From NCBI GenBank assembly GCA_035604615.1, contig DATNID010000029.1, positions 1 through 64,000 on the forward strand: DNA of 64,000 nucleotides. Reading direction: 5' to 3'. Source of the DNA: DATJLY01 sp035604615. GTDB lineage: Bacteria; Pseudomonadota; Alphaproteobacteria; ATCC43930; CGMCC-115725. Shown here piece after piece: positions 22,561-31,936 of the stretch. The stretch's first letter is position 1; each line of letters starts with the position of its first letter. The notes under the pieces are model-generated. The model made no database searches, was not told the origin of the DNA, and saw only the letters and a program-made list of their open reading frames with translations. A program made the translations under genes and the position numbers.

Positions 22561-24924
22561 GTGCGCGACCCTGATCCGGTTCCTTCCCGCAGGAGGCTGG
22601 CCCGCGCCAAGCTGGCCCGTGGACGACCGGCTGCGCTGGCGCTGGCGCTGCTGGCCGCGCTGGCAACGGCGGCGGCGGCGGCCGAGCCCGAGCCCGAGGC
22701 CCCGCCGGTCCGGGCCATCCTCGAGCTCTACATCAACACCGTCGACAAGGGCGTGGCCTCGGTCGCGTTCGCGGGCAAGGAAGTGCTGGTCGCGGCCGAC
22801 GACCTCGCCAAGGCCGGGTTCGTCTCGTCCGGAGGCGTGCGGGTGACCAGCGGCGGCAAGGAGTATGTGAGGCTATCCTCGCTGGCACCCGCCGTCGGCT
22901 TCGCCTACGACGATCAGACCCTCGCCTTGCGGCTCACCGTCGATCCGCGCCTCCTCGCCGCCACCGAGGTCGAGCTGCAGGCGGCGCGCGCGCCCAGCGA
23001 GATCATCTACGGCCGGGCGCCCAGCGCCTTCCTCAACTATGCCGTCAACGGCGTGACCTCGTCGTCGCCGAGCTTCTTTCTGGAACAGGGGGTGGCGCTC
23101 GGCGGCACGTTCTTCGACAATACGGTGACGGTGCCGACGACGGCGCGGCCGCTGCGCGGCTCGACCAGCCTGTCGATCGACGATCGCGACAACCTCACCC
23201 GCACCACCATCGGCGACATCACCGCGAGCGGCGGGACCTTGGGCGGCGCCATCACCTTGGGCGGGATCGGTTACAGCAAGAACTTCACCATCGATCCCTA
23301 TTTCCTGCCGTTTCCGGTCCAGCGCTTCGCCGGCATCGTCGACACGCCGTCCACCGCCGACATCTACGTCAACGGCCAGCTCGTCCGCACCGTCAGCCTG
23401 CAGCCCGGCCCGTTCAACCTCAACGGCATCCCCGGCGTGAGCGGCGCCGGGGTGACGCGCGTCGTGATCCGCAACGCCTTCGGCCAGCAGCAAGAGCTGA
23501 CCTCGTCCTTCTATCAGACTCAAAGCGTGCTGCGCCAAGGGCTGAACCAGTTCTCGTACAATCTCGGCTTCGTGCGCAACCAGGGGGCGGTCGCGCCGCT
23601 CGGCAGCTATCTCCTGCCGGCGCTGGCCGCCACGCACAATTACGGCCTGACCGACAATCTCACGCTCGGCGGGTTCCTCCAGGCCGGCCCGCGCCTCGCC
23701 GCCGCCGGCCCGCAGGCGACGATCGTGGTCCCGGCGGGACAGTTCTCGGCCGCCGTCGCGCCCAGCATCGCGGGGGGCCAAAGCGGCTGGTCGTCCTTCG
23801 TCGGCTACGATTACCAGACCGCGCTCATCAATCTCGGCGTCACCGGCACCTACACGAGCGCGCGCTATGCCAATCTCAGCCTGACGCCCCAGGACGACCG
23901 GCCGCGCTGGCAGGGCAACGGCTTCTTCGCGATGACGCTGGGCGACTGGAACGGCCTCCTGCAAGTGTCGCCCAGCATCTACCGCGACGCCGGACGCAAC
24001 GACCAGGGCAGCCTGACCGTGACGCGGCGCATCACCGATCAGCTCAGCGTCTCGGCCACCGCCGGGCAGTCGCGGATGGCGCGCAAGCCGGTCGATACCA
24101 GCGTCTTTATCGGCATCACCTGGTCGCTCGGCCCGTCCACGGTCGCTGCGGCCTCGGTCAGCCATTCGCGCGAGGGCTACGCGAGCTCGGCACAGGTGTC
24201 GAGATCGCTGCCGGTGGGACCGGGATACGGCTATCTCGCGCAGGTCCAGACCGGACCCAGCGCATCCGACGCCGCCAACCTGCAATACCAGACCACGTTC
24301 GGGACCTACGAGGCGGACGTAAACCGGTTCGCCAACCAGACCACGGTGCGCTACAGCGCCAGCGGCGCGCTGGCGGCGATCGGCGGCGACATCAAGCCGA
24401 CCGTCGCCTTGCGCGACGCCTATGCCCTGATCCGCGTGCCCGGGGCCAAGGGCGTCACCGGCTATCTCTCGAACCAGGAGGAGGGCCGCACCGACGCCGA
24501 CGGCGATCTCCTCGTCCCCAACCTGCTCAGCTATTACGGCAACCGGATCGAGATCAACGAGCAGGACATCCCGATGGACTATCGCGTCGAGGGGACCGAG
24601 CTGGTCGTCGCGCCGCCCTATCGCAGCGGCGCGGTGGTCGAGTTCCCGGTGCATCGCTTCCAGGCCATCGTCGGCAAGCTCGTGGTGCAGACCGAGACCG
24701 CGCCCGAGATTCCGGCCTTTGGCGAGCTGACCGTCGAGATCGCCGGCAAGACCTACACTTCGCCGGTCGGCTCGCATGGCGAGTTCTATTTCGAGAGCCT
24801 GCCGCCCGGGACCTACCCGGCCAATGTGCGCTACGCGGCGAGCCAATGCCAATTCCAGCTGACCGTACCGCAATCGCAGGAGCGGACGGTCAAGCTGGGC
24901 GACCTCTCCTGCAACGCCCGATGA
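22561..24924 (+). CDS. Outer-membrane usher of archaic chaperone-usher pilus (CsuD-like)
   Basis: The product has 787 residues: a signal region ending near AAAAA, an N-terminal chaperone-binding domain (LELYINTVDKG...), a 24-strand barrel with an internal plug (FAGIVDTPSTADIYVNGQL is the plug region), and C-terminal domains with FYFESLPPGTY and a Cys pair. This is the size and order of FimD/CsuD ushers. The GTG start at 22561 is weakly supported; the signal peptide would tolerate a start downstream. It forms the secretion channel for the pilin. Confidence 0.87.
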   Translation: MRDPDPVPSRRRLARAKLARGRPAALALALLAALATAAAAAEPEPEAPPVRAILELYINTVDKGVASVAFAGKEVLVAADDLAKAGFVSSGGVRVTSGGKEYVRLSSLAPAVGFAYDDQTLALRLTVDPRLLAATEVELQAARAPSEIIYGRAPSAFLNYAVNGVTSSSPSFFLEQGVALGGTFFDNTVTVPTTARPLRGSTSLSIDDRDNLTRTTIGDITASGGTLGGAITLGGIGYSKNFTIDPYFLPFPVQRFAGIVDTPSTADIYVNGQLVRTVSLQPGPFNLNGIPGVSGAGVTRVVIRNAFGQQQELTSSFYQTQSVLRQGLNQFSYNLGFVRNQGAVAPLGSYLLPALAATHNYGLTDNLTLGGFLQAGPRLAAAGPQATIVVPAGQFSAAVAPSIAGGQSGWSSFVGYDYQTALINLGVTGTYTSARYANLSLTPQDDRPRWQGNGFFAMTLGDWNGLLQVSPSIYRDAGRNDQGSLTVTRRITDQLSVSATAGQSRMARKPVDTSVFIGITWSLGPSTVAAASVSHSREGYASSAQVSRSLPVGPGYGYLAQVQTGPSASDAANLQYQTTFGTYEADVNRFANQTTVRYSASGALAAIGGDIKPTVALRDAYALIRVPGAKGVTGYLSNQEEGRTDADGDLLVPNLLSYYGNRIEINEQDIPMDYRVEGTELVVAPPYRSGAVVEFPVHRFQAIVGKLVVQTETAPEIPAFGELTVEIAGKTYTSPVGSHGEFYFESLPPGTYPANVRYAASQCQFQLTVPQSQERTVKLGDLSCNAR

Positions 24925-24982
24925 CGCGGCGACGGTGCGGTGCGCGAAGCGGCGTGATAAATCTCGGCCCGCGGAGCGAGCG

Positions 24983-25504
24983 ATGCCGGGGAGCGGTCCG
25001 AGCATGATGCGCGGCAAGCGGCGGGGAGCGGTGCGACGGCTCGGCGCCTGGGCGCCCGTGCTGGCGCTCGTCGCGGCGGCGCTGCTGGCGAACGACGGCG
25101 GCCAGGCGGCGCAGATGCAGACCTGCACCATCAGCACCACGCCCTTGAAATTCGGCCGCTACGATCCGCGCCAGCCGGTCGATCTCATCGTCAGCGGCAG
25201 CGTCGCGTTCAATTGTTCGCGAGGCCAGCCGATCACCATCATCATGGACCAGGGTTCCGGGCGCAAAGCGGCGATGCGCGAGATGAGATACCGAAACCGC
25301 AGGCTCGAATACCAGATCTACTTCGATCCGACCGCGACCCGCATCTGGGGCGACGGCACCGGCGGCAGCCAGTTCTATTCCAACAACGCGCCGCCCGTTC
25401 GCACCACGGTGGTGATCCCGTTCTATGGCCGCATTCCGGCGGGCCAGAGCAACCTCGTGGCCGGAACCTACCGGGACAGCGTGGTGGTGAAGGTCATTTA
25501 CTGA
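24983..25504 (+). CDS. SCPU-domain minor or tip pilin
   Basis: The product has 173 residues: an Arg-rich n-region, a hydrophobic signal (LGAWAPVLALVAAALLA), then an SCPU domain beginning TCTISTTPLKFGRYDP and ending in the strand YRDSVVVKVIY. With one pilin before the chaperone and this one after the usher, it is probably the tip subunit. ATG 24983 has a GGAG 7 bases upstream; GTG 24935 in frame would add 16 residues. It overlaps the convergent binding-protein gene by 11 bases. Confidence 0.8.
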   Translation: MPGSGPSMMRGKRRGAVRRLGAWAPVLALVAAALLANDGGQAAQMQTCTISTTPLKFGRYDPRQPVDLIVSGSVAFNCSRGQPITIIMDQGSGRKAAMREMRYRNRRLEYQIYFDPTATRIWGDGTGGSQFYSNNAPPVRTTVVIPFYGRIPAGQSNLVAGTYRDSVVVKVIY

Positions 25505-26480
25505 GAAGCGCGAGCGCCTTCTGGCGCACGCTGGGATCGACCAGCTTGGCGACGTCGTAGGGCTGCGCCAGCACCTTGTCGCGCAGCGCTTGCTCCTCCA
25601 TCCATTGCAGCTTGTCCATCGGGATGTGCATCTCGGGATCGATCGCGTTGGTGTTCACCGCGTCGTCGAAGATGAAGCCGGGACGGGGATCGTCCGGCTT
25701 GGCGCCGGTCGTCTCGCGCGTCAAGGCGAGCGTCTCCTCACGATGGGCGAGCGCATAGCTCAGCGCCGTCATCTCGGCGGCCATGAAGCGGGCCGCGTCG
25801 TCTCCCCTGGTCGCGATCAGCTTGCCGGTGGTGAAGATGCAGATGCGCATGAAGTCCGGCACCACGTCGCTCGCGCGCAGCAGCATCTTCACGCCCTGCT
25901 TCTCGGCGATTGGCGTGTATTCGCTCGACACCACGGTGGCGTCGGCGACGCCCGCCACCACCGCCTTGAAGCGGTCGAGATCGGAGCCAAGATTGGCGAA
26001 GCGCACATCCTCGACCTGCACGTTGAACTTCATCAGCACGGCGCGCGCGACCACGTCGGGATTGGCGCCCGGCGACGAGATGGCGAAAATCTTGCCCTTC
26101 AGGTCCTGCGGCGTGGCGATGGTCGGGCGCACGAACACGCCATAGGGCACGCCCGGCCATTCGCAGCCGATGAGCTTCACGTCGGCGCCGTGCGCGGCCG
26201 CGACCATGCCGGCGGCGGGGCCGCCGTCGAAGCTGTCGATGTCGCCTGCGAGCAGCGCCTGCAGCTCGATGATGTCGGTCTTGAACTGGACGATCTCGAG
26301 CTTCAGCCCCTGCTTCTCGGCGAAGCCCTTGCCGATGGTCATGAAGATGCCGGCATCGCTCTTCGCCTCGATGATGGAGTGGCGCCACGGCTTGGCGCCT
26401 TGAGCCGCGGCCGATCCTTGAACGGCGAGCAGCAGCGCCAGCGCCGCCGCGCCGCATCCCCATGTCCCAGTGTCATTCAT
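25494..26480 (-). CDS. ABC transporter substrate-binding protein, NMT1/SsuA-like
   Basis: The product has 328 residues: a signal peptide (to about AAAQ), then the two-lobe periplasmic-binding fold of the NMT1/THI5 and taurine/sulfonate type (GIFMTIGKGFAEKQGLKLEIV, DLKGKIFAISSPGA). There are no permease or ATPase genes beside it, so it must share a transporter or act otherwise. ATG 26480 starts the signal sequence; the longer frame to 26513 has no better signal. The M24 gene is divergent, 111 bases away. Confidence 0.8.
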   Translation of the reverse strand: MNDTGTWGCGAAALALLLAVQGSAAAQGAKPWRHSIIEAKSDAGIFMTIGKGFAEKQGLKLEIVQFKTDIIELQALLAGDIDSFDGGPAAGMVAAAHGADVKLIGCEWPGVPYGVFVRPTIATPQDLKGKIFAISSPGANPDVVARAVLMKFNVQVEDVRFANLGSDLDRFKAVVAGVADATVVSSEYTPIAEKQGVKMLLRASDVVPDFMRICIFTTGKLIATRGDDAARFMAAEMTALSYALAHREETLALTRETTGAKPDDPRPGFIFDDAVNTNAIDPEMHIPMDKLQWMEEQALRDKVLAQPYDVAKLVDPSVRQKALALLSK

Positions 26481-26591
26481 GCACAGTCTCCAGCGCCGGG
26501 CTTCTCGCGTCACTGTGGCTCATCGCGGCGCGGCCTTCAACCGAGGGAGCGCGCGTGGTAAAGCGTGGCACCGGAAAAGCGGGAGACCGAA

Positions 26592-27791
26592 ATGCCCTAT
26601 CCCGACGAGCGCATTTGCAACCCGGTCTCGATGACCGAGCTCGAGCGGCGCTGGGCTGCTGCACGTGCGGCGATGCGCGAGGCGAAGCTCGACGCGCTCG
26701 TGATCCAGGGCGCCTGCAACGCGGTCGGGACCGGCGGCTATTTCCGCTGGTTCACCGGCGTGTCGCCGATCGGGTCGTATCCGCAGACCGTGATCTTCCC
26801 GGCCGAGGGGCTGATGAGCCTCGTCATGCATGGTCCGCTCAACGGCGACCATGATCTGAGGGGCGAGGACGCGACCCTCCCCGGCATCGGCCGGCGCCTG
26901 ACCACGCCGCATTTCCCGGCGATCGGCTATGCCAAGTCCTACGATGCCGAGTTGGTCGCGCGCGAGATCATGCAGCGCGGCTTCCGCGCCATCGGGCTCG
27001 TGGCGCTGAACCAGATGGTGCACGGCTCGGGCGCCGCGCTCGAGCGCCGCCTCGTCGGGCTCGAGGTGCGCGACGCGACCGACCTGATCGATCCGTTGAA
27101 GGCGGTGAAGAGCGCGGAGGAGGTCGCGCTCATCCGCCGCACCGCCGCGATGCAGGACGAGGTGCTGAAGCGCGCCATGGCCCATCTCCGCCCGGGCATG
27201 AAGGATTTCGAGATCATGGCCTATTCGCACTACCAGGGGCAGCTCCTGGGCAGCGAAACGGGCTACATGCTGGGCTCGTCGTCGCCCGTCGGACAGCCCG
27301 CCTTCATCCGGCCGCGGCCGCAGCAGGGGCGCGAGCTGCGCGCCGGCGACACGCTGTTCTTGCAGGCCGAGACCACCGGCCCCGGCGGCATGTTCGTCCA
27401 TATCGGCCGCCTCGTCGTCCTGGGCAAGGCGCCGCAGGAGCTGGTCGATGCCTGGGGCATGGCGGTCGAGGCGCAGGACTTCACGGTCGGGCTCCTGAAG
27501 CCCGGCGCTCTATGCCGCGACATCTTCGCCGCGTATCAGTCCTATTTGCGCGCGCGCAAGCTGCCCGAGGAGACGCGGCTCCATTGCCACGGCCAGGGCT
27601 ACGACGTGGTCGAGCGGCCGCTTATCCGCCACGACGAGAGCATGATGCTCGCCGCCGGCATGAATATCGGCATCCATCCGAGCTGGACCACGCCGCGCTA
27701 TTTCATCACCGTGTGCGACAATTTCCTGATCGGTGCGGACGGCACGGTCGAGCGCCTGCACAAGACGCCGCGCGCGATCGTCGAGCTCTAA
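26592..27791 (+). CDS. M24-family (creatinase/prolidase-fold) protein
   Basis: The product has 399 residues with the N-terminal creatinase domain (about 1-170) and the C-terminal pita-bread domain (EEVALIRRTAAMQDEVLKRA onward). The usual metal Asp residues are replaced (FLQAETTGPGG and FVHIGRLV where prolidases have D-x-G and D), while HCHGQGYDVVERP keeps a His. This resembles creatinase-type, metal-free hydrolases acting on C-N bonds. The ATG has GGGAG 7 bases upstream. A second M24 gene begins at 63625. Confidence 0.82.
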   Translation: MPYPDERICNPVSMTELERRWAAARAAMREAKLDALVIQGACNAVGTGGYFRWFTGVSPIGSYPQTVIFPAEGLMSLVMHGPLNGDHDLRGEDATLPGIGRRLTTPHFPAIGYAKSYDAELVAREIMQRGFRAIGLVALNQMVHGSGAALERRLVGLEVRDATDLIDPLKAVKSAEEVALIRRTAAMQDEVLKRAMAHLRPGMKDFEIMAYSHYQGQLLGSETGYMLGSSSPVGQPAFIRPRPQQGRELRAGDTLFLQAETTGPGGMFVHIGRLVVLGKAPQELVDAWGMAVEAQDFTVGLLKPGALCRDIFAAYQSYLRARKLPEETRLHCHGQGYDVVERPLIRHDESMMLAAGMNIGIHPSWTTPRYFITVCDNFLIGADGTVERLHKTPRAIVEL

Positions 27792-27798
27792 GCCCGCG

Positions 27799-28977
27799 TC
27801 ACGCGAAGTCGGGGCCGCCATAGAGCCACTGCATGCCCTCGAGCGAGTCCGCCTGCGTCCTGGCGCCGAGCCACAGGTTGCGCAGCTCGCGGATGACGCC
27901 CGAGGCGTGATAGACCTCGCCATAGACCCGCGCCATCATCTGCACCCGGCCGGTGCGCAAGTAGCGCGCGGCCTGGTAGTCGCGGAAGGCGGCGGCGAAA
28001 TCGCCCTGCCGCTCGACCGCCTTGTCGGCGAGGCAAACCGCGTCCTCGATCGCCATGCAGGCGCCCTGCGCCAGGTATTGCAGCATCGGATGCGCCGCGT
28101 CGCCCAAGAGCGTCACGCGCCCGCGGCTCCAGTCCTTGATCGGCTCGCGGTCGCACAACACCCACATGCGCCATTCCTCGATCTTGCCGAGCATGGCGCG
28201 GACCTCTTCGCAGGTGCCGGCGAAGCGCTCGTGCAGCTCGCCGGGATCGCCGTAGCTGTCCCAGCCCTCCTCGTAGCGGTTGCTGTGGAACACCGCGACC
28301 AGGTTGGTGATCTCGCCGCTGCGCAGCGGATAGTGGACGAGATGCGTCTTCTCGCCCGCCCAGATCACCATCGAGCCGAGCCGCAGCCGCTCCGGCACCT
28401 CCTCGGTCGCGAGCACGGCACGATAGGCGATGTGGCCGGAGATGCGCGGATTGCCGTCATTGACGAGGGCGCCGCGCACCGTCGACCACAGCCCATCGGC
28501 GCCGATGAGCGCCGCTCCTTCGATCATGGCGCCATCGGCCAGCGTCACCGCGACGCCGTCGCCGGTCTCGGCGATCGCCACCGCCTTCTTCGACGGCTCG
28601 AGCGAAACGAGGCCGCTCGCCCGGCACGCTTCCAGGATCGCCTGGTGCAGATCGGCGCGATGGATCAGCGCGTAAGGGTAGGTGAACTTGGCGCGGAAAT
28701 CGGCGCCCAGCGAGATGCGCGTCACCTCTTGGCCCGTAATGCAGTCCATCAGCACGAGCCGGTCGGGGAACCAGGCGATGCGGCTCACCGCCTCGGTCAG
28801 GCCGAGCCGCGCGAACATCTTGAACACGTTGGGGCCGAGCTGAATGCCGGCGCCGATCTCCTTGAACTCGGGCGCCTGCTCGAGGACGCGGCTGGCGATG
28901 CCCTTGCGCGCCAGCGCCAGCGCGGCGGCAAGGCCGCCGATGCCGCCGCCGACCACGATCACCTGCTCCCGCGCCAT
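27799..28977 (-). CDS. FAD-dependent aromatic monooxygenase (3-hydroxybenzoate 6-hydroxylase/salicylate hydroxylase-like)
   Basis: The product has 392 residues. It has the Rossmann GGGIGGLAAALAL at residue 9, the DG motif (LIGADGLWSTVR), and the FAD ribityl motif LLGDAAHPMLQYLAQGA, all typical of class A flavoprotein hydroxylases. No substrate can be assigned from sequence, but the gentisate-dioxygenase-like bicupin at 36271 would suit a 3-hydroxybenzoate 6-hydroxylase. ATG 28977 has GGGAGG upstream. It is convergent with the M24 gene, 7 bases apart. Confidence 0.84.
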   Translation of the reverse strand: MAREQVIVVGGGIGGLAAALALARKGIASRVLEQAPEFKEIGAGIQLGPNVFKMFARLGLTEAVSRIAWFPDRLVLMDCITGQEVTRISLGADFRAKFTYPYALIHRADLHQAILEACRASGLVSLEPSKKAVAIAETGDGVAVTLADGAMIEGAALIGADGLWSTVRGALVNDGNPRISGHIAYRAVLATEEVPERLRLGSMVIWAGEKTHLVHYPLRSGEITNLVAVFHSNRYEEGWDSYGDPGELHERFAGTCEEVRAMLGKIEEWRMWVLCDREPIKDWSRGRVTLLGDAAHPMLQYLAQGACMAIEDAVCLADKAVERQGDFAAAFRDYQAARYLRTGRVQMMARVYGEVYHASGVIRELRNLWLGARTQADSLEGMQWLYGGPDFA

Positions 28978-29121
28978 CGCCTGCCTCCCGATGCCCGACA
29001 TGGCGATGATCGAGAGAATGCGCGCGGAGTTCAAGGGCGCGCGCCGGCGCTCCGCATTGACCCTCCCATCCGCCGCTCATAAATTGGCGGCGCGTCCAAG
29101 TTTCCGGATCGGAGCCAGCCC

Positions 29122-30189
29122 ATGGCGCGATGCGTCGTCGCTTTCTGCCTCGCTTGCGCCGCTCTCGTCCCGGCGGCGGGCGCGATGGAGATCAACCCGG
29201 CGCTTGCCGCGCTGGCCCAGGGCGCGACCGCGGAAGGCGCGCTGACCTTGAGCTGGAGCACCACGACCTTCGGCGGTCCGCAGGGCGCGGCCCGCTTCGA
29301 GAGCGAGATGAACGCGCTGTTCGGCACCAAGGTCAGCATCGCCTTCGTGCCCGGCGCCGACATGGCGCGGGTCGGCAACCAGCTCGCGACCGAGTTCCAG
29401 GCCGGGCAGAAGGCGCACACCGACATCTTCCTGGGCGCAGCGCCCCAGGTTTCGCCGCTCATCAAGCTCGATATGTTCGAGCACGTGAAGTGGACCGAAT
29501 ATCTCCCCGGCCGCATCGCGCCCGAATTCGTCGAGGCGGACGGGCAGGCGATCCGCGTCGTCACCGGCCTCTCGGGCGTCACCTACAACAGCCAGCTCGC
29601 GCCGATGAAGCCGACGACCTTGGCCGACTTCCTCAAGCCGGAATGGAAGGGCCGCATCGCCTCGACGCCCTATGCCGCGAGCCTCGACGTGCTGCTGGCG
29701 GACGACATGTGGGGCGGCGAGAAGACCATCGCCTACGTGCGCGCGCTGTCCAAGCAGATCGCCGGCCTCATCCGCTGCGGCGAGACCGAGCGGCTCGCCA
29801 CCGGCGAGTTCCTGGCGCTGGTGATGGACTGCACCGGCCAGGACGCGGTGCTGTGGCAAGCCAAGGGCGCGCCCATCGCGCAATTGCTGCCGCTCGATGC
29901 CGGCGAGGAGCGCTACTACTACTTCACCGTGCCCAAGAACGCGCAGCATCCCGATGCGGCCAAGCTCTTCACCGTGTTCCTGATGACGCCGGAGGGCCAG
30001 AAGCTCGCCTGGGAGACCTGGGCCATCGACCTGCACTCGCTCCCCGGCTCCCACACCGGGCCGCAAATCGAGGCGTTCGCCAAAGCCGGCGGCAAGGCCA
30101 AGGAAGTCACCGCCGAATGGTGGATGAAGCACCCCGAGGTCGAGCGAGACCGCCAGCAGATCATCAAGATCCTGAGCACGAAGGATTAG
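29122..30189 (+). CDS. Extracellular solute-binding protein, iron/polyamine (AfuA) type
   Basis: The product has 355 residues: a signal peptide (to AGA-MEI), then a periplasmic binding fold with FESEMNALFGTKVSIAFVPG, TDIFLGAAP and GLSGVTYNS, as in family 1 binding proteins for ferric ion or similar ligands. The permease gene begins 31 bases downstream. The iron-binding Tyr pair of FbpA is not obvious, so the ligand may be an organic compound, matching the hydantoinase genes that follow. Confidence 0.8.
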   Translation: MARCVVAFCLACAALVPAAGAMEINPALAALAQGATAEGALTLSWSTTTFGGPQGAARFESEMNALFGTKVSIAFVPGADMARVGNQLATEFQAGQKAHTDIFLGAAPQVSPLIKLDMFEHVKWTEYLPGRIAPEFVEADGQAIRVVTGLSGVTYNSQLAPMKPTTLADFLKPEWKGRIASTPYAASLDVLLADDMWGGEKTIAYVRALSKQIAGLIRCGETERLATGEFLALVMDCTGQDAVLWQAKGAPIAQLLPLDAGEERYYYFTVPKNAQHPDAAKLFTVFLMTPEGQKLAWETWAIDLHSLPGSHTGPQIEAFAKAGGKAKEVTAEWWMKHPEVERDRQQIIKILSTKD

Positions 30190-30220
30190 GCCGCTGTTCG
30201 GGGGACGGGCGTGGCGGTCC

Positions 30221-31918
30221 GTGTCGCGCGGCCTGCCGGCGGCGATGCTGGCCGCGGCCGCGGTCACGAGCGTCGCGATCGTCGCCCATCTCGCCGTCAT
30301 CCTGTGGCTGAGCGGCATCCTCAATTCGCCCGCCGACGCGACGCTCGACTATGGCTGGGGCAATTACGCCGACGTGTTCGGCGACGGGCGCACCTACAGC
30401 GTCATCGCCAACACGCTCGCCTTCTCGTTCATCTCGCTAGCGGTGGCGCTGGGCTTCGGCATCCCCGCCGCGTGTCTCGCCGAGCGCACCGATTTGAAGG
30501 GCAAGTCGGCGCTGTTCACGGCGATGACGTTGGGGCTGCTGATCCCCGATTTCGCGGCGGCGATGGGCTGGTTGTTCCTGCTCCATCCGCGCATCGGCCT
30601 GGTCAACCTGTGGCTCGGCGAGCTGTTCCATACGCGCGCGGCTGCGCTCGACCTCCTCAGCATTCCCGGCATGGGCTGGGTGCAGGGGCTGAACCTCGCG
30701 CCCTTGGCCTTCATCATGACGGCGGCGGTGTTCCGCTCGCTCGATCCCGCGCTCGAGGAGGCGGCGCAGACCAGCGGCGCGGGCGCGCTCGCGACCTTGC
30801 GCCGGGTGACGATCCCGCTGGCCTGGCCGGGCATCCTCGCGGCAGCGATCTACATCTTCACCATCGGCTTCGCCGCCTTCGACGTGCCGGCGATCATCGG
30901 CTGGTCGAGCCGCATCTTCACGTTCTCGACCTACCTCTATCTTCTGCTCAACCCGCAGGATGTGCTGCCGCGCTATGGCGCCGCCGCCGCGCTCAGCACC
31001 TCGGTGATGGGTCTCGCCGCGTTGCTGAGCTGGTGGTACGCGGCGATGCAGCGCCGCTCGCGCCGCTTCGCCGTGGTCAGCGGCAAGGCCTACCGCCCGC
31101 GCCTCGTGCCGCTGCGACGGGGCGCGGTCGCCGCGTGGGCGTTTCTCGGACTCTATCTCGGCGTGAGCAAGCTCGTGCCGCTGCTGCTCGCCTGGGCGTC
31201 GCTGCTGCCCTATTTCCAGCCGCCTTCGGCGCGCGCGTTCGCAGTGGCGTCGCTCGGTCATTACCGCGAGCTGCCCTGGGGCCTGGCGCTGTCAGGGCTG
31301 GGCAACACCGCCATCCTCATGGTGCTGACGCCGATCGCGACGCTCGCTTTGAGCCTCGCCTTCTCGTGGGTGGTGCTGCGCTCGCGCGTGCCGGGGCGCG
31401 CCGCCTTCGATTTTGCCGCCTTCCTGCCGCATGCCGTGCCCAATATCATCTTCGGCGTCGGCTCGCTGCTGCTCGCGCTCTACGTGGTGCAGCATGTGCT
31501 GCCGATCTATGGCACGGTGTGGATCCTGCTCCTGGTCTTCACCATCGCGCGCTTGAGCTATGGCACCCGTATGACCAATAGCGGCCTCATCCAGATCAAT
31601 CCCGAGCTCGAGGAATCGGCCCAGGTCGCCGGCGCCGGCACGGCCGGTATTTTCCGATATGTGCTGCTGCCGCTGCTGACGCCGACCTTGCTCTATGCCT
31701 TTCTGTGGATCGCGCTTCTGACGTTCCGCGAGCTGACCTTGGCGGTGGTGCTGTCGACCTCGGGCAACCTGACCCTGCCGGTGATGATCTGGAGCCTGTG
31801 GCTCGGCGGCGGGCTGGGCCAGGCGGCGGCGCTCGCCATGATCATGCTGGCGCTGATGGTGCCGGTGACCGCGCTTTATTGGCCGCTGGCGCGCCGCCAG
31901 GGGCTCATGGCGCCATGA
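30221..31918 (+). CDS. Double-length ABC permease (FbpB/AfuB type)
   Basis: The product has 565 residues: two homologous permease units, each with about six membrane helices and an EAA-like loop (EEAAQTSGAGALATLRRVTIP near 185 and EESAQVAGAGTAGIFRYVLLP near 465). This is the fused form used by iron-type importers. The GTG at 30221 is the first good start. No ATP-binding gene follows; hyuA comes next, 18 bases later. The cognate ATPase must be elsewhere. Confidence 0.83.
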   Translation: MSRGLPAAMLAAAAVTSVAIVAHLAVILWLSGILNSPADATLDYGWGNYADVFGDGRTYSVIANTLAFSFISLAVALGFGIPAACLAERTDLKGKSALFTAMTLGLLIPDFAAAMGWLFLLHPRIGLVNLWLGELFHTRAAALDLLSIPGMGWVQGLNLAPLAFIMTAAVFRSLDPALEEAAQTSGAGALATLRRVTIPLAWPGILAAAIYIFTIGFAAFDVPAIIGWSSRIFTFSTYLYLLLNPQDVLPRYGAAAALSTSVMGLAALLSWWYAAMQRRSRRFAVVSGKAYRPRLVPLRRGAVAAWAFLGLYLGVSKLVPLLLAWASLLPYFQPPSARAFAVASLGHYRELPWGLALSGLGNTAILMVLTPIATLALSLAFSWVVLRSRVPGRAAFDFAAFLPHAVPNIIFGVGSLLLALYVVQHVLPIYGTVWILLLVFTIARLSYGTRMTNSGLIQINPELEESAQVAGAGTAGIFRYVLLPLLTPTLLYAFLWIALLTFRELTLAVVLSTSGNLTLPVMIWSLWLGGGLGQAAALAMIMLALMVPVTALYWPLARRQGLMAP

Positions 31919-31936
31919 CAGCCGGAGCGTCCTGAC

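Noticed and set aside
22873..25140. A 755-codon minus-strand frame across the usher gene
   Set aside because: The usher has all family features on the plus strand; the opposite frame has no recognisable domain.
29122..31918. A complete ferric-iron ABC importer
   Set aside because: No ATPase gene is present and the iron-binding residues of the binding protein are not evident; the hydantoinase context suggests another ligand.
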